Of a DNA stretch of 54,051 nt, positions 16,150-24,043 are shown in pieces; position 1 is the stretch's first letter; the number at the start of each line of letters is the position of its first letter. Below the pieces are notes generated by a model that saw nothing but the letters and a program-made list of their open reading frames with translations, ran no database searches and was not told the origin of the DNA. Made by a program: the position numbers and the translations under genes. The stretch comes from RGIG3077 sp964490175 (GTDB lineage: Bacteria; Bacillota; Clostridia; Oscillospirales; Ruminococcaceae): the NCBI GenBank assembly GCA_964490175.1, contig CAZBAI010000012.1:1-54051 (forward strand), written 5' to 3'.

Positions 16150-19100
16150 ATGTCAGATTTTGTCCATCTTCATCTTCACAGTGAATATAGCTTGCTTGAC
16201 GGTGCCTGCCGCATTGAAAAGCTTGTCGAATATGTAAAAAGTATTGGGCAAAGCGCAGTTGCCGTCACCGACCACGGCGTGATGTTCGGTGCGATAAAGT
16301 TTTACAAATGCGCCAAAAAAGCCGGCATAAAACCGATTATCGGCTGTGAGGTTTATGTCGCCAAAAGGACGAGATACGATAAGGTGTATAAGGAAGATTA
16401 TTCTCCGTATCACCTTATTTTGTTGTGCGAAAATAACTTAGGCTATCAAAATCTGATAAAGCTTGTTTCGCTTAGTTTTACGCAAGGTTTTTACAACAAG
16501 CCCAGAGTGGATATCGAGCTTTTGAAAAAATACGGCAAGGGGCTGATATGCTTATCGGGTTGCACAGCAGGGCAGGTGTGCCGAAAAATCGCCGAAGGAG
16601 ATTATGCAGGCGCAAAGGAATGCGCTTTGACATATCGCAGTATTTTCGGCGAAAACAACTATTTTTTAGAAATTCAAAATCACGATCTGGATATTGAAAA
16701 GAAGGTTTTGCCGAAGCTTTTAAGACTTTCGGCAGAAACAAAGATTCCGCTTGTTGCCACAAACGATGCGCATTATATCGAAAAAAGCGATGCGAAAATG
16801 CAAAATGTGTTGATGTGCATTCAAACAAATTCAAAGGTTGACGCTCCGAATGCGATGAGCTTTAAAACCGATGAATTTTATATAAAAACCGCCGAGGAAA
16901 TGCGTAAGCTTTTCGGCGGATATGATAATGCCATGGAAAACAGCGTAAAAATCGCCCAAAGATGCAATGTCGAATTTGAATTTGGGGTTATCAAACTGCC
17001 GAGATTTGAAAAAAGCGGCGTTTGCGACAACAAGGCTTTTTTTGAAAAGCTTTGCTATGATGGGCTTGCGCTGAAATATAAAGAAAACTATGATATTGCA
17101 AAAAAACGGCTTGAATATGAGCTTTCCGTGATAAATTCAATGGGCTATTGCGATTATTTTTTGATTGTTTGGGATTATATCAACTACGCTAAAAAACACG
17201 GCATTCCCGTCGGACCCGGCAGAGGTTCGGGCGCAGGCAGCATTTGCGCCTATTGCATTGGAATAACCGGCGTTGACCCTATAAAATATAATCTGCTTTT
17301 TGAGAGATTTTTAAACCCCGAACGTGTCAGTATGCCCGATTTTGACGTTGATTTTTGCATCGAGGGCAGACAAAGCGTTATCGACTATGTAAAACAGCGT
17401 TACGGAAATGACAAAGTCGTGCAGATTTGTGCGTTTGATACAATGAAAGCAAGGGGCGCTATCAGAGATGCCGGCAGAGCCATGGGCTTGCCCTATGCTG
17501 TGTGCGACACTGCGGCAAAACTTATTTCAAACAACGGTTTTTCGACAATATCCGATTCGCTGAAAAAAGAAAGAGAATTGAAGAATCTTTACGATTCAGA
17601 CGAAAACGTGCACGAATTGCTTGATACCGCAATGAAAATCGAGGGTATGCCGAGGCACGTTTCAACCCATGCCGCAGGCGTTATAATATCGCAATTGCCC
17701 GTAAGCGACCTTGTTCCGCTGACCAAAAGCGACGAAGCGGTTATCACTCAATATGAAATGAGCGATATCGAAAGCTTGGGTCTTTTGAAAATGGACTTTC
17801 TCGGTTTGCGCAATTTGACGATTATACGTGATTGTGTAAATGAAATCGGAAAAAAAACCGGTTCTTTCGATATCGATAATATTCCGCTTGATGACAAAGG
17901 CGTTTTCGCAATGCTTTCGCAAGGGAAAACTATGGGCGTTTTTCAGTTTGAAAGTGCCGGAATGCGCTCTCTTCTCATTAGTTTAAAACCGGAATCCATT
18001 GAGGATTTGACCGCCTGTCTTTCGCTTTACCGACCCGGACCTATGGAAGCCGACGCTATTCCGAAATATCTTGCAAACAGACAAGACAAAGCAAAAATCA
18101 AATATAAAATACCGCAGCTTAAAAGCATTCTCGATGTGACCTACGGCTGTATTCTTTATCAAGAGCAGGTTATGGAAATCTGCCGTGTGCTTGCAAATTA
18201 TACTTACGGGCGTGCCGACCTTGTCCGCAGGGCAATGGCAAAGAAAAAGCACGATGTTATGGAAAAAGAGCGTGAAAGTTTTGTTATGGGCTGCCGAAAT
18301 AACGGTATCGACCCAAATGATGCAAACGAGCTTTTTGACGATATGTCAGGCTTTGCTTCTTATGCTTTTAATAAATCGCACGCTTGTGCATACGCATTGC
18401 TTGCCTATCAAACGGCATATTTAAAATATCATTATTTCGGTGATTATATGGCGGCGCTTATGACAAGCGTTTTGAGCAATACTCAAAAGCTTACCGATTA
18501 TATTAACGAGTGGCAATCTTGCGGATATTTGCTTTATCCGCCAGATATCAACGAAAGCGAAGCGGGTTTTACCTATGACGGCAAAGGCATAAGGTTCGGC
18601 TTGCTTGCGATAAAAAATCTCGGACAAAGCGTTATATCCGCTATTATATCGGAGCGAGGCAAAAACGGTAAGTATCTTTCTCTTCCGAGCTTTTGCGAGC
18701 GAATCGAGCCTTACGGCATAAACAAGCGTGCAATCGACAGCCTGATAAAATCAGGCGCTATGGATTGTTTGCACCTAAATCGCAAAACAATGCTGGAAAA
18801 TTACGAAAAATTTTTGAGCGCCCCCGGTTCATACAACAGTGCGATAGAGGGTCAAATTTCGTTTTTTAACGCAATGGAGATAAAGTACGAGAAAAAAATC
18901 GAAAACACCGAAGAATTTAATCGGCAAACTTTGCTTTGGATGGAAAAGGACGTTACCGGAATATATATATCGGGACACCCTGTGCTAAAGTATAAGCCGC
19001 TTTCCGAGGTTATGCGCCTGCCTAAGCTTTGCGATATCACAAATACGGAGGACAGTGCAAAAAAACGTTTTGCCGATAAGGATAAGTGTGCGTTTTTCGC

Positions 19101-19584
19101 AGTACAGCTTTCAATGCAAAAGCATACCGCAAAAAACGGCGAGGCAATGTGTTTTCTGAATGTTGAAGATGACACAGCCGGAGTTGAATGTATTGTTTTT
19201 CCCAAGCTTTACAGACAGGTTGCTTTGCGCCTTGCAGATTCGGCAATTTATCTTATTTGCGGAAAAGTATCGCAAAAAGAGGGCTATTCCGATAATCATT
19301 CACGCAAGGTCAGCGTTATCGCCGATAGTATTTATTTTGAAAACGAATTGGAATCGGCGCTTTGCGGCAAAAGACTGTGCATTAGAATTGACAGCGCAAA
19401 TTCGCCTTCAATGCGCAAAGCTCTTGAAATTTGCGGCGATTTTAAAGGCGATTGCGCTTTGAGCTTTTATCTCGGTGATATAAACAAACAGGTGCTTGCG
19501 AAAAAATGCGGCGTTAAAATATCTCTGCAACTTTGCAAGGCGTTGATTGACGAATTCGGAGCGCAAAACGTTATTTTGCTTTGA
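16150..19584 (+). CDS. dnaE: DNA polymerase III alpha subunit, DnaE type
   Basis: C-family replicative polymerase; in Firmicutes DnaE extends RNA primers before handing over to PolC. An N-terminal PHP domain (FVHLHLHSEYSLLDG, 5-19) is followed by the polymerase core with PGRGSGAGS and the catalytic PDFDVDF, then a helix-hairpin-helix region and an OB-fold (around AFFAVQLSMQKHTAKNG). There is no inserted exonuclease domain. The length of 1144 is typical. It starts 3 bases after whiA and its 3' end overlaps the convergent exporter gene by 14 bases. Confidence 0.96.
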   Translation: MSDFVHLHLHSEYSLLDGACRIEKLVEYVKSIGQSAVAVTDHGVMFGAIKFYKCAKKAGIKPIIGCEVYVAKRTRYDKVYKEDYSPYHLILLCENNLGYQNLIKLVSLSFTQGFYNKPRVDIELLKKYGKGLICLSGCTAGQVCRKIAEGDYAGAKECALTYRSIFGENNYFLEIQNHDLDIEKKVLPKLLRLSAETKIPLVATNDAHYIEKSDAKMQNVLMCIQTNSKVDAPNAMSFKTDEFYIKTAEEMRKLFGGYDNAMENSVKIAQRCNVEFEFGVIKLPRFEKSGVCDNKAFFEKLCYDGLALKYKENYDIAKKRLEYELSVINSMGYCDYFLIVWDYINYAKKHGIPVGPGRGSGAGSICAYCIGITGVDPIKYNLLFERFLNPERVSMPDFDVDFCIEGRQSVIDYVKQRYGNDKVVQICAFDTMKARGAIRDAGRAMGLPYAVCDTAAKLISNNGFSTISDSLKKERELKNLYDSDENVHELLDTAMKIEGMPRHVSTHAAGVIISQLPVSDLVPLTKSDEAVITQYEMSDIESLGLLKMDFLGLRNLTIIRDCVNEIGKKTGSFDIDNIPLDDKGVFAMLSQGKTMGVFQFESAGMRSLLISLKPESIEDLTACLSLYRPGPMEADAIPKYLANRQDKAKIKYKIPQLKSILDVTYGCILYQEQVMEICRVLANYTYGRADLVRRAMAKKKHDVMEKERESFVMGCRNNGIDPNDANELFDDMSGFASYAFNKSHACAYALLAYQTAYLKYHYFGDYMAALMTSVLSNTQKLTDYINEWQSCGYLLYPPDINESEAGFTYDGKGIRFGLLAIKNLGQSVISAIISERGKNGKYLSLPSFCERIEPYGINKRAIDSLIKSGAMDCLHLNRKTMLENYEKFLSAPGSYNSAIEGQISFFNAMEIKYEKKIENTEEFNRQTLLWMEKDVTGIYISGHPVLKYKPLSEVMRLPKLCDITNTEDSAKKRFADKDKCAFFAVQLSMQKHTAKNGEAMCFLNVEDDTAGVECIVFPKLYRQVALRLADSAIYLICGKVSQKEGYSDNHSRKVSVIADSIYFENELESALCGKRLCIRIDSANSPSMRKALEICGDFKGDCALSFYLGDINKQVLAKKCGVKISLQLCKALIDEFGAQNVILL

Positions 19585-19996
19585 TAATTAAAATTTTGCA
19601 CAAAAACGAGCCGAGTATTATTCCTATGCTTATTCCGAAAGCGTATTCAAACGTTTGCGAAAAATATTTTGCCGAGTTTTCAAAGCCTTGTGTAATAGCA
19701 AGGCTTATTGCATAAAAGAATATTCGCCCGGGAACGAGAGGAAGAATCGACGGCAGTAAGAATACGGTAGCAGGCGCTTTTTTAATCCGTGCCAGAACTT
19801 GCGAAATAGCGGAAACAAGTATTGCGGATATCACGCTGTTTAGCAATACAGAGTCGGAAATGTTGAAAATTGCGGTCGATATCAAATAGCTTGCGCCGCC
19901 GAGCAGTGCACAAGCTGCGTAATGCCTGCGATTTGCATTGATAATCAGCGAAAATCCAAAGCTTGCGAAAATTATCAAAAGCAATTTTAAAATCAT
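19571..19996 (-). CDS. Threonine/serine exporter, small ThrE-type subunit
   Basis: A 141-residue polytopic membrane protein of the DUF3815/ThrE_2 type, recognised by the motif LPSILPLVPG in the middle and about four to five hydrophobic segments. It pairs with the upstream gene to form a split ThrE-like transporter. The start chosen is ATG 19996, whose A is the last base of the partner's TAA stop, behind GGGGTG; a longer frame begins at 20011. Confidence 0.83.
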   Translation of the reverse strand: MILKLLLIIFASFGFSLIINANRRHYAACALLGGASYLISTAIFNISDSVLLNSVISAILVSAISQVLARIKKAPATVFLLPSILPLVPGRIFFYAISLAITQGFENSAKYFSQTFEYAFGISIGIILGSFLCKILIIKAK

Positions 19997-20748
19997 TAAA
20001 GCGCACCCCATACAACCGATGATAAAATAAAGCCGGACGCTATTGAAATTGTTATCAGTATTGAGCTTATCATTTGAAGTATTGCGGATATTGTGTTGCT
20101 TGAAAGTAAACTCAGCGTTGCGTTTACAAGCGTTATTCCGGGGAACATCGAAATAAGACAGCCGGCAATTACGGCAAAGGGCGTGTCACACATTTGCAGA
20201 CTTTCGGCAATGTGTATTGCAAACGACGGCACAAAAGTGATTGCCGCATAACCGATATACGGCGATATTTTAGCTTTTGCAATGCATATTTTTTCAAAGT
20301 GAAGTATTATCGCAAAGCCAATGGCGCAAAGAATATCTTTAAAGCTTCCGCTGTAAAACAGTGTGAAAGATACGGCGGTGATTATTTCGCCCAAAAGCAC
20401 CTTTGGCGCTGATGTGCCCAGGGCTGTGTTTTCAAGCTCATAATCTGCGCTTTTAAGGTTTGTGCTGCCACTGCATATTCGCCTTGAAAGGTCGTTTATG
20501 CGTTCTAATTCCGCCATGTGCGGCTTGATTGCTCTGATTCTTATGCTGTGTGTGAAATAAAAATCCCGATTTGAGCCGCTGACGAATATTACCGAATTTA
20601 GCGCAAAAACACTTGCGTTTTCAACACCGCAGGCACGGCAGATTCTCTTAGCGCTGTCCTCGGCTCTTTCGATTTCGCCGCCGTTTTCGATAATGCCCGC
20701 ACCGATTTTCGCCGAGATGACAACGGCGCTTTTAAGATTATTTTTCAT
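19996..20748 (-). CDS. Threonine/serine exporter, large ThrE-type subunit
   Basis: About 250 residues of the DUF1212/ThrE family: a cytoplasmic N-terminal part with the conserved GGEIERAEDSAKRIC and a C-terminal half of roughly five membrane helices (FPGITLVNA motif near the end). Known relatives export threonine and serine; the substrate here is unproven. The start is ATG 20748, while TTG 20766 is possible; both lie inside the penicillin-binding protein gene's tail. One-base stop/start overlap with the small subunit indicates coupled synthesis. Confidence 0.85.
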   Translation of the reverse strand: MKNNLKSAVVISAKIGAGIIENGGEIERAEDSAKRICRACGVENASVFALNSVIFVSGSNRDFYFTHSIRIRAIKPHMAELERINDLSRRICSGSTNLKSADYELENTALGTSAPKVLLGEIITAVSFTLFYSGSFKDILCAIGFAIILHFEKICIAKAKISPYIGYAAITFVPSFAIHIAESLQMCDTPFAVIAGCLISMFPGITLVNATLSLLSSNTISAILQMISSILITISIASGFILSSVVWGAL

Positions 20749-22363
20749 TTGAGATTTGTGCTTCAAGCGAGGTTATTTCCTCGGCAATATACTTAAATAC
20801 GGGCGCTGCGGCTTCGTTTCCGTAACCGCCGTTTTCTACAAGCACTGTCACGGCATATCTCGGTTTTTGCGAAGGAAAATATCCGGTTATCCACGAGTGG
20901 CAGTATTCATTGCCGTTTTCGTCATATTGACCGGTTTGCGCAGTCGAGGTTTTTGCACCGCAGCTTGTGTTAAAAGCTCTTGCGTTTGAATTTGCATTGT
21001 CGATTACAACAGCGTCCATAAAATCACGCAGTTTACGTGCTGTCGAAACGCTTGTGCTGTAACTGTATGATGTTTCGTTCTTTATATCAATGTTTACACC
21101 GTCGTCGGTTGTGCCGATATATAATCTCGGCTGCGGCATTTCGCCGTAAGCGGCAATTGCGCAGGTCATTGTGCAAATTTGCAGCGGCGTTGCCGTTAAA
21201 AGCCCTTGACCGAATGAAAAATTCGCTTTTTCCGCTTTGATTTGCAACTGCTCCGTCTGTGGTAGTGTGCCTGCAAAAGAGCTAATCGACTTTGCCAGCT
21301 CGATTTTTTTGCCAAAGCCGAAGTTAAGAGTATAATTGCGCAAAGTTTTTTCGTCAATTTGCAATCCAAGCTCAATAAAATAAGGGTTGCACGAATTTAC
21401 AAGCGCCTGAGTCATGGTTTGCTCGCCGTGACCGTTTATGTTGTGGCACTTAAACGTTTGCGCTCCAACGCTTGTATTGCCGGTGCAATCGTAAACAAAG
21501 TCTTCAAGTCCGCTGTCAATCGCCGCCGCCGCAATAACCAGCTTGAAAATCGAACCGACACTGTAACTGTAAAGCGCACGGTTTATCATCGGCGAATCGG
21601 CGTCTTTCAGCGCATTTTCGATTTGGCTGTAAGAATATGTCGGAAAGCTTGCCATCGCTTTTATGTCGCCGTTAGCTATGTCCATAATAACGATTGCGCC
21701 CTTGTCGATATATCCTTTTGCCGCTTCAATGCATATTTGCTGAAACTGCGTATCAAGCGTTGTCACAATTCCGCCAAGCGCATTTTCGGCAAGCGTTACC
21801 TGCTGTTTTTCGCCCATTATCACCGAACCGTTTCCGTCTATGCAATATGTCACGCTGTTTTCAAGGCTGTATTCCGACAAAATGTCGTTAAAGGCATATT
21901 CCAATCCGCATATGCCGTTTGAGCTTTCATCGCAATAGCCCAAAACGTGCGTAAATAGGCTTGAAGTGTCGTCTTGTGCGGCAATATCGAAAACATGAAC
22001 GTTTTTGTCAAAATAATCTCCGTAAGAAATCTCTGTGCAAAACGGCTTGCCGCACAAAGCTTTTTTACAAAAATCTTCATAATCCAAAGCATAACCCGAT
22101 ACAGCCTCAACCGATTGCGCATTCGGCAAAATCACTGCGTTTTTAACGCTTGATATGTTGTTGATTATGTTCATGTTGCAGTCGTAGATATTGCCCCTTG
22201 CGCTTGCGGCATATACTGTCAGTGTGCGGCTTGCGGCATATGTCTGCGATTTTTCATAAAGCGTGCCGTCGGCTATACTTGCGGTGCGCACAAGCAACGT
22301 CATGGCACAAAGCGATATTGCCAAAAAAATTAACATAAGTCTTTTATAAGCCAAGTTTTTCAC
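20738..22363 (-). CDS. Penicillin-binding protein (transpeptidase), with KTS in place of KTG
   Basis: Membrane-anchored D,D-transpeptidase that cross-links peptidoglycan. A single N-terminal helix (~8-28) is followed by a dimerisation/pedestal region with ARGNIYDCN, then the transpeptidase domain with SxxK (S271-I-F-K274) and SxN (S324-C-N326). The third motif reads K471-T472-S473 instead of KTG. At 541 residues it is shorter than most class B proteins and lacks PASTA repeats. It is first in an operon with the two exporter genes and lies far from any division cluster, so it may be specialised (for example for sporulation); that is inference. Confidence 0.88.
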   Translation of the reverse strand: MKNLAYKRLMLIFLAISLCAMTLLVRTASIADGTLYEKSQTYAASRTLTVYAASARGNIYDCNMNIINNISSVKNAVILPNAQSVEAVSGYALDYEDFCKKALCGKPFCTEISYGDYFDKNVHVFDIAAQDDTSSLFTHVLGYCDESSNGICGLEYAFNDILSEYSLENSVTYCIDGNGSVIMGEKQQVTLAENALGGIVTTLDTQFQQICIEAAKGYIDKGAIVIMDIANGDIKAMASFPTYSYSQIENALKDADSPMINRALYSYSVGSIFKLVIAAAAIDSGLEDFVYDCTGNTSVGAQTFKCHNINGHGEQTMTQALVNSCNPYFIELGLQIDEKTLRNYTLNFGFGKKIELAKSISSFAGTLPQTEQLQIKAEKANFSFGQGLLTATPLQICTMTCAIAAYGEMPQPRLYIGTTDDGVNIDIKNETSYSYSTSVSTARKLRDFMDAVVIDNANSNARAFNTSCGAKTSTAQTGQYDENGNEYCHSWITGYFPSQKPRYAVTVLVENGGYGNEAAAPVFKYIAEEITSLEAQISNEK

Positions 22364-22475
22364 CCCTTTAATATTTAATTATCCGCAAAACGCTTTAAAA
22401 AAATACCGCTGTTGCTTTTTTTTGCAAACTGTGTTATCATTTATTTAAACTAAAATCTTGGAGATGTCTTGATAT

Positions 22476-23630
22476 ATGGAGAAAAATGACGGAAAATTCG
22501 CCCTTTGTGTTTTCTGCGTGATTGTGTTTTCCGCACTGTTTATATTTTTCGGCAATAAGCTTTGCCACCCTGCCAAAAGCGCAAAAGGCGACAGCGAAGT
22601 ATATTATACAGCTGTTGTGACAAAAATCGACGAAAACAGTATTACCGAAAAATACCGTTCTGATACAAACGAAATAATTTCTTTGGATATAAGTTTTACG
22701 GCAGAGCTTAAAAGCGGCGATTCAAAAGGCAAAAGCATTGACGCTATTCAGCATATCGATTATATGTACGCCTATGTTTTCGACCCTGTTGAAATCGGCG
22801 ATAAGGTTATTGTCACAAGCGTTTACGATTTTTCGACGAATGATTATAATTGGCAGTTCGGCGGATATGACCGCAGCGCAAGTCTTGTTTGGCTTGTTTT
22901 GCTCTTTTTTGCGCTGATAATCGCAATTGGGCGAAAAAAAGGAATATTGACCATTATTTCGCTTATTATCACCGCACTTGCCGTTTTTCTTGTCTATGTC
23001 CCTTCAATTTTAAAGGGAATGAACATTTATGTTTCGACCGTTATCGTTGTCGGATTTATAACATTTGCAACACTGCTTTTGCTCAACGGTGCCGACAAAA
23101 AAACGCTTTCGGCAATAGTCGGCAATATCGGCGGCTTGGTCGTTTCGGGAATTATCAGTGCGATTATGAACGCTTTGCTTGAAATTACCGGCCTTTCGGA
23201 TGAGGATTTTGTCAGCTTAAAATTGCTTGATACCGGTGTTGAAATCGACCTTGTCGCCGTGATTTGGGGCGGCATTGTCGTCGGCGCTCTCGGTGCAATA
23301 ATGGACGTTGCAATGTCGATTGCGTCATCCATGCAGGAATTATCCGACAATATGGAAAATAAAAGCTTTGCACGCTTGTTTAAAAGCGGTATGAATATCG
23401 GCAAGGACGCTATCGGCACAATGACCAACACGCTTATTCTCGCTTATATCGGCTCAAGCCTTGTGACCGTGCTTTTGCTCGTGGCATATAATAAGGACCT
23501 TTTATATCTTTTCAATCTTGAAACTATAGCAATTGAAATCGTTCAGGCAATATCGGGCAGTATAGGAATTATCTGCGCTGTGCCTCTCACGGCGGCGTTT
23601 TCCGCATTTGTCTTTACACGAAAGAGTTAA
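22476..23630 (+). CDS. YibE/F-like membrane protein
   Basis: A 384-residue protein with one N-terminal helix (~10-28), an extracytoplasmic domain of about 100 residues (~30-130), and then six to seven membrane helices. The layout and the conserved stretch GALGAIMDVAMSIASSMQEL near residue 275 match the YibE/F family, whose biochemical role is not established. GGAG precedes the ATG. It is transcribed alone, divergent from the penicillin-binding protein operon, and ends at a clear terminator. Confidence 0.82.
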   Translation: MEKNDGKFALCVFCVIVFSALFIFFGNKLCHPAKSAKGDSEVYYTAVVTKIDENSITEKYRSDTNEIISLDISFTAELKSGDSKGKSIDAIQHIDYMYAYVFDPVEIGDKVIVTSVYDFSTNDYNWQFGGYDRSASLVWLVLLFFALIIAIGRKKGILTIISLIITALAVFLVYVPSILKGMNIYVSTVIVVGFITFATLLLLNGADKKTLSAIVGNIGGLVVSGIISAIMNALLEITGLSDEDFVSLKLLDTGVEIDLVAVIWGGIVVGALGAIMDVAMSIASSMQELSDNMENKSFARLFKSGMNIGKDAIGTMTNTLILAYIGSSLVTVLLLVAYNKDLLYLFNLETIAIEIVQAISGSIGIICAVPLTAAFSAFVFTRKS

Positions 23631-23640
23631 AAATAAGCAA

Positions 23641-23675
23641 AGTACCCCTGCCGTTTTAAAGCAGGGGTACTTTTG
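23641..23675. terminator. Terminator after the YibE/F gene
   Basis: Perfect 11-base stem agtacccctgc (23641-23651) with gcaggggtact (23661-23671), 9-base loop, followed by TTTTG and more T further on. It may also act on the convergent microprotein transcript. Confidence 0.88.
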
Positions 23676-23693
23676 TGCGCTTTTTTAAGAATT

Positions 23694-23822
23694 TCAGCAG
23701 CAGCCCGAGTTGCAGCCGCAGCTTCCGTTGCCGTTAAAAGAAGAACAGCCGTTGCCGCAGCAGAAGAAAATAAGGATAAGAATGATAATCCACCAGCATC
23801 CACCGTTACATCCGCAATTCAT
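23694..23822 (-). CDS. 42-residue cysteine- and glycine-rich membrane microprotein
   Basis: A short gene. The protein begins MNCGCNGGC, has a hydrophobic centre WWIIILILIFF (residues 10-20), and ends in a Cys/Gly/Asn-rich tail finishing GCC. Ten of 42 residues are Cys and nine Gly. AAGGAG lies 7 bases before the ATG and a strong terminator lies beyond the stop, so it is very likely expressed. The layout recalls tiny YjcZ-type sporulation proteins (hydrophobic core, Gly-rich ends) but the cysteines differ. Roles to consider are spore coat or envelope, metal binding or disulfide cross-linking; none is shown. Confidence 0.75.
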   Translation of the reverse strand: MNCGCNGGCWWIIILILIFFCCGNGCSSFNGNGSCGCNSGCC

Positions 23823-23870
23823 AATAACACTCCTTAAAAATAATGTATTTTCAGCAGCAATCGCAAGCGT

Positions 23871-23913
23871 TTGACTTACGTTTTGTGCTTAGTACATAAT
23901 ATGGATAACGTAA
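23871..23913 (+). promoter_or_regulatory. Possible clpC promoter with flanking inverted repeat
   Basis: TTGACT (23871-23876), 18 bases, CATAAT (23895-23900). The inverted arms TTACGTT (23876-23882) and AACGTAA (23907-23913) enclose the -10. It would give clpC a leader of about 135 bases. The rest of the 220-base gap shows a second TTGACA (23967) but with a poor 21-base spacing to CATAAT. Confidence 0.4.
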
Positions 23914-24043
23914 AAATGTGTTACTGAATCTTTGAATTAAAATTTTTTTAAAGCCTTGCATTAGTTTTGACAAATATCTCCATAAATAATCGGCATAATT
24001 AGATGTAGAGCCATTAGGCGGATTTTTGCAATGGGAGGCTTTT

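Noticed and set aside
21359..21922. 187-codon open frame antisense to the penicillin-binding protein
   Set aside because: Arg/Cys-rich shadow product with no recognisable domain or start signals.
23823..24043. CtsR operator upstream of clpC
   Set aside because: Single TTTGAC-like half sites occur but not the tandem heptads with the required spacing.
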